Of a stretch of DNA of 63,464 nucleotides, positions 22,924 to 33,969 are shown piece after piece (the stretch's first letter is position 1; every line of letters begins with the position of its first letter). Under the pieces are notes generated by a model, which had not been told where the DNA came from, ran no database searches, and saw only the letters and a program-made list of their open reading frames with translations. Made by a program: the position numbers and the translations under genes. Source of the DNA: Heterotrichella gracilis (Eukaryota; Sar; Xanthophyceae; Tribonematales; Xanthonemataceae). The DNA lies in contig JAULBX010025320.1 in NCBI GenBank assembly GCA_032358255.1, positions 1 to 63,464 on the forward strand, read 5' to 3'.

Positions 22924-24478
22924 AAGCCCTAGGTCCACACTTTGGGATCCAAGATCTATCAGCAGCAGCGCGACTCCACCAGTGTATATATTCTCCACCA
23001 GAGGGTCTGTTGCAACAAACTACGCCGGGTGGATCCAAATCCCCACTTTGGATCTCTGTTACAGCACACTGTAATTTATCCGACGCCCCACCAAGGGGCA
23101 ATGTTGCAACATAGTGGCCATGGCCTGGCCAGTCCATGCTCCAGCCCGCATTACAACCGAACCAGCCCTACCCCCCTCGGAGGGTCTCGCCAGCATCCAT
23201 GGTGTATGCCTAAATCACACCAGCTGCGCAGCACACAATGGACAGCAAACAAAATCACACCTTTGGAGCAGGCACTGACCAGCAGTGGGAGCCATCGCCT
23301 TGTGCTCCACTTGCCATAGCACCTCATCCTGGTGACTGATAAGCTGACAACAACGCTGGGAGTGGTACAGAACAACGGGTTTTGGCAGCTGTGGAACACA
23401 GTTCAGACCTTGGGTAATTCAGGGAAAAAGTCCCTCCCGGGAGGGCTTTCATACCATGGGTTGTGTGCTGGCGCCTCACAAATTTTGTGAGCGATTGTAA
23501 AATATGTTTGGCCTTGGCGCGCGCTGTGCAGCTCCCTCACTGCACCAGTTTGAATCAACCATCAGTAATGCCTGTTGCTGATTCTCAATCACTGTGCGTG
23601 GCACTGCCTGGTGAACGGCATTTTAAATGGTGCGCGCTAGCCAGGCACCTTACCTTCGCCTCTGGGCGTTCCCTTTCTTTCATCTATGGCAGCACCAACA
23701 CCCATGAAATTCCCATTTTAAAAAAACCTCAATGACACTGTACAGGGTCTAGGGTTCTTTCCCCGGGGCCCATTTGACAGGATCCTCAATGCGAGACCCG
23801 CGCATGCCATGTCTTTGAATAATTACACCAGTACTAATCATGATGTCATTGATGGATATTGACCGGCAAGGATATGCTGGATATAATAATCGTGGAGTTA
23901 TGTTGTGGTTGTTTGTCGGCAGTGCCATTATGTTCCCTGCAGCCATTATATACCCTGCATATACCCTGTGCAAAGAAGAGGGCACAGGATCATTGTGTCA
24001 TTGAGGCATGTACGCACGTGAACAGCTCCCCCTAATAGGGAATAGTCTCCAATCATCCATTATGGTTGCAGCTGATCAGAGCAAAGCAATAAGCTCAGCC
24101 TGCTGCCTCAGCTACCACTAAGACGACCGTTAGTGCTCCCTAGCCACTACAAGTACAAAAAAAACGGCATACGTTAAAATGCAGTAATCATTTATGATAA
24201 TCGTCCCTGCTATATCCTACAAAAACCAGTCACACCTTCCTCAACCCCATTCAGGGCATGCACCCAGTAGGAGGCTACTACCATGCTGCCTCAATCCAAT
24301 CTTTGAGTACCAATCTTCCCCCCGTCCTCACCCCCAACCTGTGCAGATACATCTTCCCCACCAAACCCCAGCATGCCAGTCCACGTCATAAATGTCCTTC
24401 CAAAAATGTGCGCAGAAAACACCCCCTCTGTAGGCCAGCAAGCGGCTGTGTGTGCCCCTGGTACACCCCACTGAGTGC
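22924..24478. other. Convergent spacer between AP-4 sigma and the CBM-phosphatase gene
   Basis: Should hold the two 3' UTRs. I see no coding family, RNA gene or clear mobile element. A TGTAA motif (algal poly(A)-signal type) lies near 23072. Confidence 0.5.
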
Positions 24479-24479
24479 C

Positions 24480-24575
24480 TTGCCACCATTATCCCCCTTG
24501 CCACACGCTGCTCGCTCAGCAGCACGCGCCTGATCCGACGGTGGTTCAGCATCCCCTTGCCCACCTGTTCCCCCA
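24480..24575 (-). repeat. Ghost of the last exon of the CBM-phosphatase gene
   Basis: Just past the stop codon, the minus strand reads GKGMLNHRRIRRVLLSEQRV and ARGIMVARH. The real last exon reads DWMLNQPQTGRVLLSDAAYA and ARGILEGMARH. This is a decayed tandem copy beyond the CDS. Confidence 0.8.
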
Positions 24576-24578
24576 TCC

Positions 24579-27500
24579 CTAATACAGCCCGTGCCGCGCC
24601 ATGCCCTCCAATATCCCCCTTGCGTACGCAGCGTCGCTCAGCAGCACCCGCCCTGTCTGCGGCTGGTTGAGCATCCAGTCCACCAGCTCAGGCTGCGCGT
24701 TGTTCACAACCAGGCATGGCTGCTTGCCTGCGGGGCGAGGGGTTGTGTTTAGGGTTAAAGGTTTCAATTCTAGGATATAACGCCGCATATGGCTGGCCAC
24801 TAAGCATGAGTGACTACCTTCAAGGAGACTTGGGTCTTAGGGATTAAGGAAACATTCAGGGCTAAGGACTGCCGATTACCAGACACAGTGGCTTGGCCGC
24901 TGCAGGCGGCATGCAGACGTCAGCCTATCAGAAACCACTACATGTGCATCAAGAACCCCACACTCACTCCCCCTTCCACTCCTCCACCCACCCACCTTCC
25001 AGCATGAGTATGTCGTTGCACGAGTCCCCCGCCGCCATGCACCTGTTGCGCGCAACCCCAAACAGCATGCGCACATACTCAAGCGCCTCCAGCTTGCCTG
25101 CCCGGTAGGCCACGCAGTCCAGGTAGCGCCAGTCGCCCAGGCCGCTGGTGATGAGCCGCGCCTGTAGAGAGTATGAGGGTGACAGGTAGTGAGGGAGGTG
25201 CAACATGTGAAAGATTTTGGTTGGTCTTAAATGACTTCTGGTGGATCCTGGATGAACTTTGTGTGGATTTTGGATGCAAGCTGAGCAGGTGACAACTCCC
25301 CGCCTTGATTGCGGCGACCCTTGGAGGGTTGGTCAGGCCAATTGGGGAGTGGTGTCCGCAACATGGACATATACTGTGAAAATATATGCCCCTGTAGTTT
25401 GACCATTGGTGAATCTCTGCATGCCTGAGCGCATGCAGTACACAGCATTTTTCACGCCCACCGACCACCCCCTGCACCCACCCCCTTGTTGCCACCACCC
25501 CACCACCCACCATCACCCACCCACCCACCCCACCCACCCACCTGCACCCCCTTGTTGGCCAGCTCCCGCCGCATGTGCTCCAGCACCGCCTCCACCCTGT
25601 CCACACGCACGCTCAGCGCCACGCGGTGCGGGTGCTCGGTGCCCCGGTCCAGCCAGTGCGCCGCCCCCCCGCTGGCCGCCATGGCCCCCTCCGCCACTCC
25701 CCGCACCGCCTCCAAGTTCCAGCCCTTGTCCAGCCACCGGCCCCACTGCTGGTCCTCCCGCCAGCTGTCGATGGCGGCGCCCCCCCTGCCGCGCCCCTTG
25801 TTGTCCAGCAGGAAGATCTGCGGGGGCAAGGGTTTTTATTAAAAATATGCGATATGCATAAAAGGTTAGCCCGGTAGGATAGAGTGGAGAATGATTTATT
25901 CTGTGAAACGCACTCCTGGCACCAGCTTTCAGTGCCTGTAACTCACACAGTGACAGAGATGCGCCCGCAGCCCTTCCAAACCAGATCCTACACCCATCTG
26001 GTAACCCCAATCCCCAGCCCACCCACCTTGGTCCCCACCGCGGAAATGAGCACGTCTGGCAGCGCCAGCGAGCCCTGGCTGTCGCGAATTAGCGACACAA
26101 ACTGGCCCAGCGACCTGCCGGTGTTGTACACCAGCTTGGACCCCACCAGGGCGGCGGTGTCCTCCCAGTACCGCGTGAACTCCTGCGCGGGCACGAGGGG
26201 GTTTTAGGGGTTTAGGGGTTAGGGGTTTAGGGTCTAAACACTGGACACTGAACCCTAACTTGTTCTCAAAGTAGCTATAGTTGCTCGAGTTCCCAACAGG
26301 TAACACAAACAAGAAGAGGAAACAGGCGCCAAGGCATGGGTAAAGCGGCATAGCAACCACGGATAGCAAGTTCAGCAGTCAGCCCATTGCTCCTCAGCAA
26401 GACAGTTCACAACTGCAAGGAAGGCGTGCAAGCAAAGACCCTTGCTGGAGGCTTGTGCCACACCACTGTGGACTCAGCAAATGCAGTGCAAAAGGTGAGG
26501 CCCAGGGTCTACTCACCATGGTCCCGCTGCGCGCCTCGTCGGTGTCGCCCACCATGGTGCCGTCCAGGTCGCTCACCTGGGGGCAAGTGGGAGCGGGGTT
26601 TTGGCAACAGGGAGGTGTGGTTGAAGGTGCCGAAAGACAGGCTGTGGCGCAGGGGGTGGTAAACGGTGTGGGGAGGTGGATGTATAGGGGTACATGTAAT
26701 GCACCCCTTCAGGTAAATGGCGGACTGGACTAAAAAGTGGAAAGGGACCTGGGAAGAGCTAAAAACAACGGTGGCTGTTAACAACAAGGTGAGTGCTGCT
26801 TCTAAGTGCGGCAGATCAAGGCGAATTCGCGTTGTCTGGGACAAAAAATGGGAGCATGGAGCAAAAAATGCCCCAAAAAAGCGAAAAAAAGAAGGAAAAG
26901 GGGGGCGCTACATGGCGGGAACGAAAAAGTGGCAAAAAAGGGCGCCGATGCCGGGAATTGAACCCGGGCCTCCTGCGTGACAGGCAGGGATACTAACCAC
27001 TATACGACATCGACCGGTGGATATGAATGGCGGGTCTTTTCCGTTCGCTATGTTTTGCAAACTTTGGACCGAACTTTCCCACTCCAAACCGCAACTGTCA
27101 GTTCCTTTTTTAAGGAACACAAGGTAGGGGAAGTAGTGGAAAGGATGCAACAAAACAACACCTCCACGAGACAACCACACCCACCAGCAACACCGGCGGT
27201 CGCTTGGTGGGCGCGTGCAGGGGCGCACCAGCCCCATCTGCTAGTACCCCCCAGGGCTGCGGCCACAACCCACACCCCTATTTTAACACCACACCCTCTC
27301 CAAAGTACCCAACATCCCCTATACCACCCCCCGCCCACGACCACCCAAACCAAGCCCCACCCGCCAGCAGCAGCAGCATCGGCGGCCCCATGGCGCGCGT
27401 GAAGGGCCGCAGGCAGCCCCAACCCCCAGGCTGCGCACAATGCAAGCAAGCACCTTTGAACACCACACTTCCCCCAACTACCCCAACACCCTGTATACCA

Positions 27501-30172
27501 CCCCCCATCACCACCAGCCTCACCGGCGGCCGGCGGTTCGTACAAGAACCAGCCCGCAGCAGCCCCGACTGCACCTTGTACCCCCCGCGGCTGCGTGCAC
27601 AACCCAAACACCTTCTTGAACCCCACACTTCCCCTAACACCCCATATACCACCCCCCACCCCCCACCCCATCCCCAAAATCCAAGCAGCACCCACCAGCA
27701 TGACCGGCGGCCGCATGGCGCGCGTGAAGGGCCGCAGCAGGCCCGACTGCAGCTTGTACCCCCCGGGCTGCGGGCACACGTAGCTGGACTTGTTGGGCCC
27801 CCGGTCCTTCTGGCCCGTGGTGCCGTTGACCACGTAGAACTCGAGGGAGACGGGGGAGTTGGCAACCTCCAGCTCCGGGTTGAGGGGTATGATGGCGGTC
27901 TTCCAGTGGCCGCCGTGGGGCGCGGCGCGGCTGGGGGTGTCCATCATGGGGATCTCGCGCCAGCCCTGCGCCAGGGTGGGAAACTACAATTCGAGGGGGT
28001 CGTCGCCAGGGTTTAGGGTTTAGGGTTTGTTGTGGGTTGGTGCACAGCTAGGCATGGCCGTGACCTGTGTTTTCATTGAGCAAACTGCCGTTCAGCGCTG
28101 TAAGCTACAGTACAAAGTTTCCTTCACACAACATAATGTTTTTACAAGGTTTCAACTGGACCTACACTATCACGGCTGTGTCAACTCACCACGTGGTGTG
28201 GCGTGCCGTCCGCCTTGAGCGTGCGCACTTGCAGCACTGCGTCATCCCAGCCAGTCGCGTAGAATATGTGGAACGCGGGGGGCAGCTCCACGTTTATTTC
28301 GTTGCAGGGCCGCCCATCGTCGTCATTGCGCCCCACATTGGCAGCGGGCGACAGGCGCCATTGGCCGTCCACCAGGAATTGGTAGGAGTAGGATCCGGGC
28401 TGCGGGAGGAGGGGGGTTAAGGGTTAAGGGTTCAGGCTTTAGGGTTTAGCCCTCCGTGCCATTGCCCATCCACCAGGAACTGGGTCTTGGTGATTTGCAA
28501 TTTTGAAGATATGTAAAGTGCGGCATCGTGCAAGTCAAGCTTGTCGCTGCACGCTCCAGGTGTCGGTCCCTTGCTTGTCGCTGCACGCGCCAGGTGTCGG
28601 TCTCTTGCATGCAAGTGGTGGGCAGTTGCCAGGTGTCAGTAAGGCGGCCACGTACCGGTAGCGAGCTGGTGAGTGTGAAGGTGGCGGTGGAGGGGTCATA
28701 CTCAAGCGGCAGCAGCTCCTGCAGCAGTGGGGGTAAAATCAGGGGATGGGCGCAACCATCCAGCCCCTGTTGGATGAGTTTGTGGGAGGGGCGACTGAAA
28801 ACAGCTATTCACTTTCAGGGAAACAGAGAATCCAGACATTTTCGAATCATGGTGCCCCCTCTACTTTTTCGTGGTGTGCACGTACCCCCCAGGCTGCAAA
28901 GTCCCCGGTGACAAACACCTCCTCCCCGCCCCACTCCTTGTTCCATTTGAACAGCACTGACGCCGTCACAAAGCGGTGGTTGTTGGCAAAGCCCTGTGGC
29001 AGGGGTGGAAGGTGGCACAAGCTGTCAAGCACAGTATGGGCATTGCAGATATTCGTTCCACCCAGTCAACATAACCGCAAAGAAGCGGTGGAGTTCTGGG
29101 GACAAGACAGGGATGTGGAGGTGACGAGTGCAGACTAGCGACAGGGCGCATGGGCGGTCAGTTGGTACCATGCTGTGATGCAGACGGGATGGGTCAGAAC
29201 GCCCAATAGTGCTGTGTTGCTCAAGTGTCAATGGGCAGGGGCGCAATGGGGAGTGGGTCTTTGCCTACCTTGTTATCCGCCACCACCGGCTCGCAGGGCG
29301 AGGTCAGCCACTGGCCGTCCACCACATACTTGTACTGCGGTAACACAGCGCAAGGCAGGGTCAGAACGCAACTTCGTCCCTCCCCAGGCAAATGCAGCAT
29401 GCAGGGGTAGCAGTCAATACCAGGCACACGAGTACAGCCTGCTGCTATCATGCTCAGCAACCCATAGTCATAGGCAGTGGGTGCAACGCGCGCATGACAG
29501 GCGCCGCAGCGCACCCCATGTGAATTGACAGGTGGAAGACCAAGGTATGGTGTGGACATTGTACTTGCCCAGGCATCAGGGGTAAAGCAGCAGCTCACCT
29601 GATAGGAGCCCTGTGGCAGTGCGAGTGTCCGCACAAAATCCCCGGTGTGGCTGGAACGGCCAAGGGGCAGTGGCGTGTCCCACCCAGCAAACGTCCCTGC
29701 ACCCACGTCCAAGACTCTTGTTATGCATGGGCTCAGCTCAAACCTTGCGAGGCAAGAACCCAGCTTCCAAGGTGGGGATCGCACTGGTGGGATGTGAGCA
29801 CGTATGGGCGTCGGTTTGGCAAGAAGGTTGGCGGTGCGTACCCACAACATGGACCTCGGAGCCCCCCAGTGCCGCTGGCCATCTGAAGGTGACAGTTATG
29901 GACTCCTCTGCATCAGAGGGCTTGACGCTGTCTGCCTGGTTTGAGGCCTGCAGGTTGCTGCTGGCATGTACCCGCAGCCTCCCTCGGGCCTCGGCATGCT
30001 TGCAGGGGAGTTGCACGCGTCTGGGGACAGCTGCTTTTGCAGGTAATTGGTACCCAAGGATGGCGTGCTGTCTAGGTTTTCGCAGGGCTGTGAAAGGCGT
30101 TTGGCAACCCTGGGATGGCTGTGTTAGCTTGGCGCTGACGCCAAGTCCAGTGGCGCTCAGCATGACATCCAC
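24579..30172 (-). CDS. Plastid-targeted starch-binding (CBM48-like) x2 plus sucrose-phosphatase-like HAD fusion
   Basis: Twelve exons: 29842-30172, 29599-29696, 29269-29334, 28886-28993, 28656-28718, 28190-28399, 27696-27965, 26517-26576, 26027-26182, 25542-25817, 24996-25161, 24579-24727. All phases close; 650 residues. Residues 1-75 look like a chloroplast transit peptide ending near RVHASS. Two tandem AMPK-type glycogen-binding modules (CBM48) follow, about 90-165 (FRWPAALGGSEVHVVGTFAG; YKYVVDGQW) and 172-265 (VLFKWNKEWGGEEVFVTGDF; YQFLVDGQWRLSP). A third CBM-like segment is at about 265-375 (FHIFYATGWDDAV). The HAD part has SDLDGTMVGD (D385, D387), VYNTGRSLGQF, K569 in YRAGKLEAL and AGDSCNDILMLE, as in the sucrose-6F-phosphate phosphatase family. 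A glucan-bound sugar phosphatase is a reasonable inference; the substrate is unknown. A tRNA gene lies in the 27696/26576 intron. Confidence 0.85.
26934..26939 (-). terminator. Pol III oligo-T terminator
   Basis: Six T residues on the minus strand, a few bases after the tRNA-Asp 3' end. Confidence 0.8.
26943..27014 (-). tRNA. tRNA-Asp (GTC)
   Basis: The minus strand folds as a cloverleaf. The acceptor stem GTCGATG pairs with CATCGGC (one G-U). The D arm is GTGGTTAGTAT, the anticodon stem-loop CCTGCCTGTCACGCAGG has anticodon GTC, and the T arm carries GGTTCAATTCC (box B). The discriminator base is G, as expected for Asp. It lies inside an intron of the CBM-phosphatase gene on the same strand. 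Confidence 0.95.
27190..27620 (-). repeat. Three ghost copies of exon 27696-27965 3' end
   Basis: The exon end and donor (plus strand ACCGGCGGCCGCATGGCGCG at about 27702, then CTTGTACCCCCC) recur at about 27521-27600, 27375-27440 and 27190-27262. Each is followed by the same intron motif ending TATACCACCCCCC. Units are about 150-190 bp. Confidence 0.9.
28443..28640 (-). repeat. Ghost exon and short tandem repeat in the CBM-phosphatase gene
   Basis: CATCCACCAGGAACTGG at about 28467 repeats the exon sequence CGTCCACCAGGAATTGG (28367-28383). Downstream, CTTGTCGCTGCACGC-CCAGGTGTCGGT occurs twice (about 28540 and 28572), with a weaker third partial copy. Confidence 0.65.
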
Positions 30173-31072
30173 GCAGTGCAGGAGGCCTGTGCAGTATCAC
30201 TGCAAACATACCAAAGCCCTCAAGGGCATTTTGTGGGTGTTTTCCTATTTGACCCCTATGCTGAAGTTACCCCACTGCAGCATTTTGTGTCACACACCAG
30301 GCGATCAAACCACCCGGTGATCTAGCATGCATCGACCACCAGGTGCTTTCAACTCCCTTTTAAAGGGTTGCAGCGGTACTGGGCGGCGTGAAAGCACGAG
30401 GGTGTAGACACAGGCACCCCTACTATACAAATGCATGCATAAATGCCAGATGCATGCACTTATGACTCGCGCACAGCGTTTGGCTCACACCTGCTGTTTC
30501 AGCAGCTTGCCGCCTTCCCGACTTGTAGCGAAGCTTACATATGGGTGCTGACGGGATCAACGGCGCGAATCGCAAACGTAGGCAAGCGGACGTCGCAAAC
30601 AGGAGTCCGAGTGGTTTGAACAGTTGTAGGTTTTGATGACAAGGTGGTCCACACGGACATCAAACAGGGAACACGTTGCACAAGATCCGTTCTTCTAAAC
30701 CTCTCACAGTGTCACTCAGCTAGTTCTCGAGGCATCGCAAGCTATGGGCTTGTCACAGTGCGTGCAGTTTGAAGTAAATTGCAATAAAGAAACTCCACGG
30801 CCTGGTTGCACACACAAGTTTGAAAGTTTGGTAGAAAGACGGCCTGATACGCGGCAGTGTGCTAGGTCAAGCAACAGTGCTTGCTGGCGAGTAGGGTGTC
30901 GAGGTAGGATTGACAAAGCTTGACTGTAGCTGGCACTGGCAAACAGAAGCATGCCATGCATGCATATAAGGCAAAGAGGCAAGTGCGTTTTATATGTTCG
31001 TCTAATGTGCCACAGCTGCCGCGGGGGGTTCTTGCTCTCTATTCTCCTCTATGAATACACTCTATGTTGGCT
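30173..31072. other. Spacer upstream of the CBM-phosphatase gene
   Basis: Promoter and 5' UTR region of the minus-strand CBM-phosphatase gene and 3' flank of the rhodanese-phosphatase gene (same strand). It contains GCATGCAT-rich palindromic runs at about 30428-30460. No gene is recognised. Confidence 0.5.
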
Positions 31073-32755
31073 TCAACTTGTTGGCCGTGACTTTGGGCTG
31101 GCAATCCTGTCCAAGAGGCTCCTCACCCTAGGGAACCTTTTCTTCTCTTTCTTTGCCAGCCTTGGTCTGCAAAAGCCAACCAATCTGTGTCAGTCTAGAG
31201 CACAGTAAACCACTTGCAACCAAAAAGCAGCATTTGACGTAAACTCACTCTTCAGCTGCAATACCCAGTTGCTGTTCCAGCGCCTTCAGTTTCAATCGGA
31301 ACCCGTCGCTGCAAGACGGGAGAAGGGGGCAGGGTTAACGCTATGCTGCAGGTAAACAGGAACAGCACAACATCCACGTTGCGTAGTACAAACGGGAAAC
31401 ACTGGTTGTTGCTCACTTTGGGTCAGCTATCTCTCGCCTGGAACACACGACCTCCAGTGCAGCGGCGGCAGTCCACCTGTTCTTGCGCATCAAGTACGCG
31501 CAGACTATCGTGGCAGACCTGCTCATACCTGCTTGGCAGTGCACCAGGACAGCTGCACGAGAGCCACAGGGGTTAGCCACAGGGGGTAGAGCCACAGGGG
31601 TATGCCAGGGGTCTGCAAGCACTTCCTAGGCGTGCTGGTCAACACTGCATTGGCTCCCCACCTTTGCCAGACGTGATGGCTTCCTCTATGAACGCGTATG
31701 TTGCTTCAAAGTAGGTTTCTATTGGCTCTGTATCCATGTCATCAAGGGTGATCTTGAGCCGCTCCATGCCTGGAGGCGTCTTGACTGTGTCGGGCTCGTT
31801 GACCACAGTGACGATCCTAGGCACCATAAAGCTTGTATCAGTTCAGCAGGTCCATGTGCGTGCACACCTCAACATCACCACAAGCAATGCAAACAGAGTG
31901 TCTTGCCTGCTGATGCCCAACGGCGCTATTGCCTTGACATCTTCTGCGTGCCACTGATCACCCAAGTACAGTTGCCTGTGGAGGATTTCTGATGGATACC
32001 TGCAAGAAAGGCACCACTTAGCACAGGCACCTGATAGACAGGAGGTGTTTGCCAAGCCATCTGCGTGGATCAGCGTGCACCAGGCTCGACCACCCTCACC
32101 TTTGTAGCTCAACTGGGCCGACCGAGTCGGTACACAAGCACGGATACAGCATCTTCATGACGTCAAACCTGCACAGAGGCTCGGGATGAGGGTGGCACAA
32201 TGGCTTCCAAGGACCCGGTACATGTCTAGAACCTACCCTGCTGAAAGAACCGCAACATAATTTGGCTCGCCGCTCTCCACCAGCTTTCTGACAACAGGGT
32301 GGGTTGTGTCCAAGCCAGACTCTCCATACACCACCACGGTCCTTTTGTTCCTGCCAAATCCAAACTTGTTGCGTTGTAAGTCTATTACTGGTGAGGAAAC
32401 GGCAGATAAAGACACACAAGACTCCTTACCATATGGTGTCATTCCATGGCAGCTGATAGGAGCTCTCACTTTGGTCCTGCAAAAGCCACAAATGTGATGC
32501 CGTCGCTCGTGTCTAATTATTGTAGAAGGGAGGCACAGCTATGACGCTGTTCTGACTGTTGTGAACCGCGTGGCTCACCTTCAGTCCACTGCCTTCAACC
32601 CCTGTCACATTGAATGCATGCACCAGGTGGCTTTTGCGGAACAGTTCAGGGTCACGAACGTCAAAGTAGATCGTTGAGCCATAGTTGTTGAAGTTACAAC
32701 ATGTCCTATAGATTATCCACGGCTCAGTATACTCCACTGGCGTTCTTCGTGCCAT
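31073..32755 (-). CDS. Rhodanese-domain dual-specificity protein phosphatase (STYXL1-like)
   Basis: Nine exons: 32579-32755, 32430-32476, 32237-32350, 32100-32168, 31907-31999, 31662-31816, 31417-31552, 31249-31308, 31073-31166; 314 residues, all phases close. Start ATG at 32755 (MARRTPVEYTEPW). Residues about 20-130 are rhodanese-like (YFDVRDPELFRKSHLVHAFN; RTVVVYGESGLD). Its catalytic Cys position appears to be Gly, so it is probably non-catalytic, as in MKP/STYXL1-type domains. Residues about 140-290 form a dual-specificity phosphatase with an intact CX5R loop, VHCQAGMSRSATIV (Cys about 224, Arg about 230), and upstream LGISRIVTVVNE. The basic tail is LAKKEKKRFPRVRS. The intron after exon 31907-31999 needs a GC donor (GCAAGA). 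Cellular substrate unknown. Confidence 0.92.
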
Positions 32756-33969
32756 TTTGGTTGCTCATTGCCTAGGACATGCCGTTTGATTTCAACACAG
32801 CACGCACCGCTGCTGAGAAGCAATCGACTGTTAATTCAGCTTCAGACCTGCTTTGTGGCGGTGTTTGACCTTTGTTTAGCTATATCATACGAGGCAGCTC
32901 TTTTTCGCTGCAGATAATCAGTCAACCCGCATGCAGTTATAACTCCAGCTGGCACTCAATGTCCACGTGTCAGCACCAGGCAAAACCGCCCATCAGGTTG
33001 GGCAAACTTTGTTGTGCCAGTTTCAACAGGTAAAACAACGCCGAGGGTGTTGTATTGGAACACTTATCTTGTTGCAAATCACGCACGTCGCGTCTTACAC
33101 CTCCAGTGGTTGCCATAATCTGACTTACGGGACCTCACATGTGTTGCATGCCTTCAACTCAAACGGCAAGGCAAAGCAGATAAGAGAGGCGAAGGAAGCG
33201 CCCAACACTGCGATATTTGGCCATTGATCCGGTCAGGCATTGTTTTTGGTTCAGTTCTTTGAAGGTACCAGCGCCAGGCAGCACTTGCCACTATCAACCG
33301 CTTGGCATATGGGTCTCTTGGTAAAGGCCGAAACCAGGAAAACCCAGCAGCGTTATTGAAACACATACTTTAAATGACCCTAATTTGCATAACGGGTCGT
33401 TGTTGGTTGGTGATCGTGGTGCACAGTCTCAACATGCGATTTCAGCTGTGCTTGGCAATGCAACACCAGTTTTACCTACAATCAAGGCATACCTCCGTTT
33501 GTCCGTATGTGCACAGTATGTGTAGCGGGTTCTAGTGAGCAAAGTGATGTTGCATATTCTTGGTTTGTAGGATTGCTTGCTGGGAATGGTGAACATCAGA
33601 CCCTACATAGCAAGATGACAGCCTGACATCAGACCTTGTCAGCAACAGACATCTGAAACTTCAGGGTGAAACCTAGATTGGGCAGGTTGGAACAAAGGAG
33701 GAGACAGCTTCAAAGGCACTGCTGGCAGACAATTCAGCGAAGATAAGCTCCACTTTGGGTGTTGTCACCGCAACGTCGTGGGTGCGTACCTGGCTCACTC
33801 TACCTGAGTGATTTAAGACCTGGTTGGAACTGTGAAGCATAGCTTTGACACGGGTATATCTGCTTTTGAGCCTATTAGACGAGCCAAGTGCAGAAGGATG
33901 GCTACTGACACAAGGGGGGTCCTGCGCAGGTGATGCCCAGCACCAGGCTGTGAAGGGGAGGCGCTGTTG
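32756..33969. other. Divergent promoter region
   Basis: 1.2 kb between the start codons of the rhodanese-phosphatase (-) and PPP4R4-like (+) genes; it presumably holds both promoters and 5' UTRs. No TATA element, RNA gene or repeat can be assigned confidently. Confidence 0.55.
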
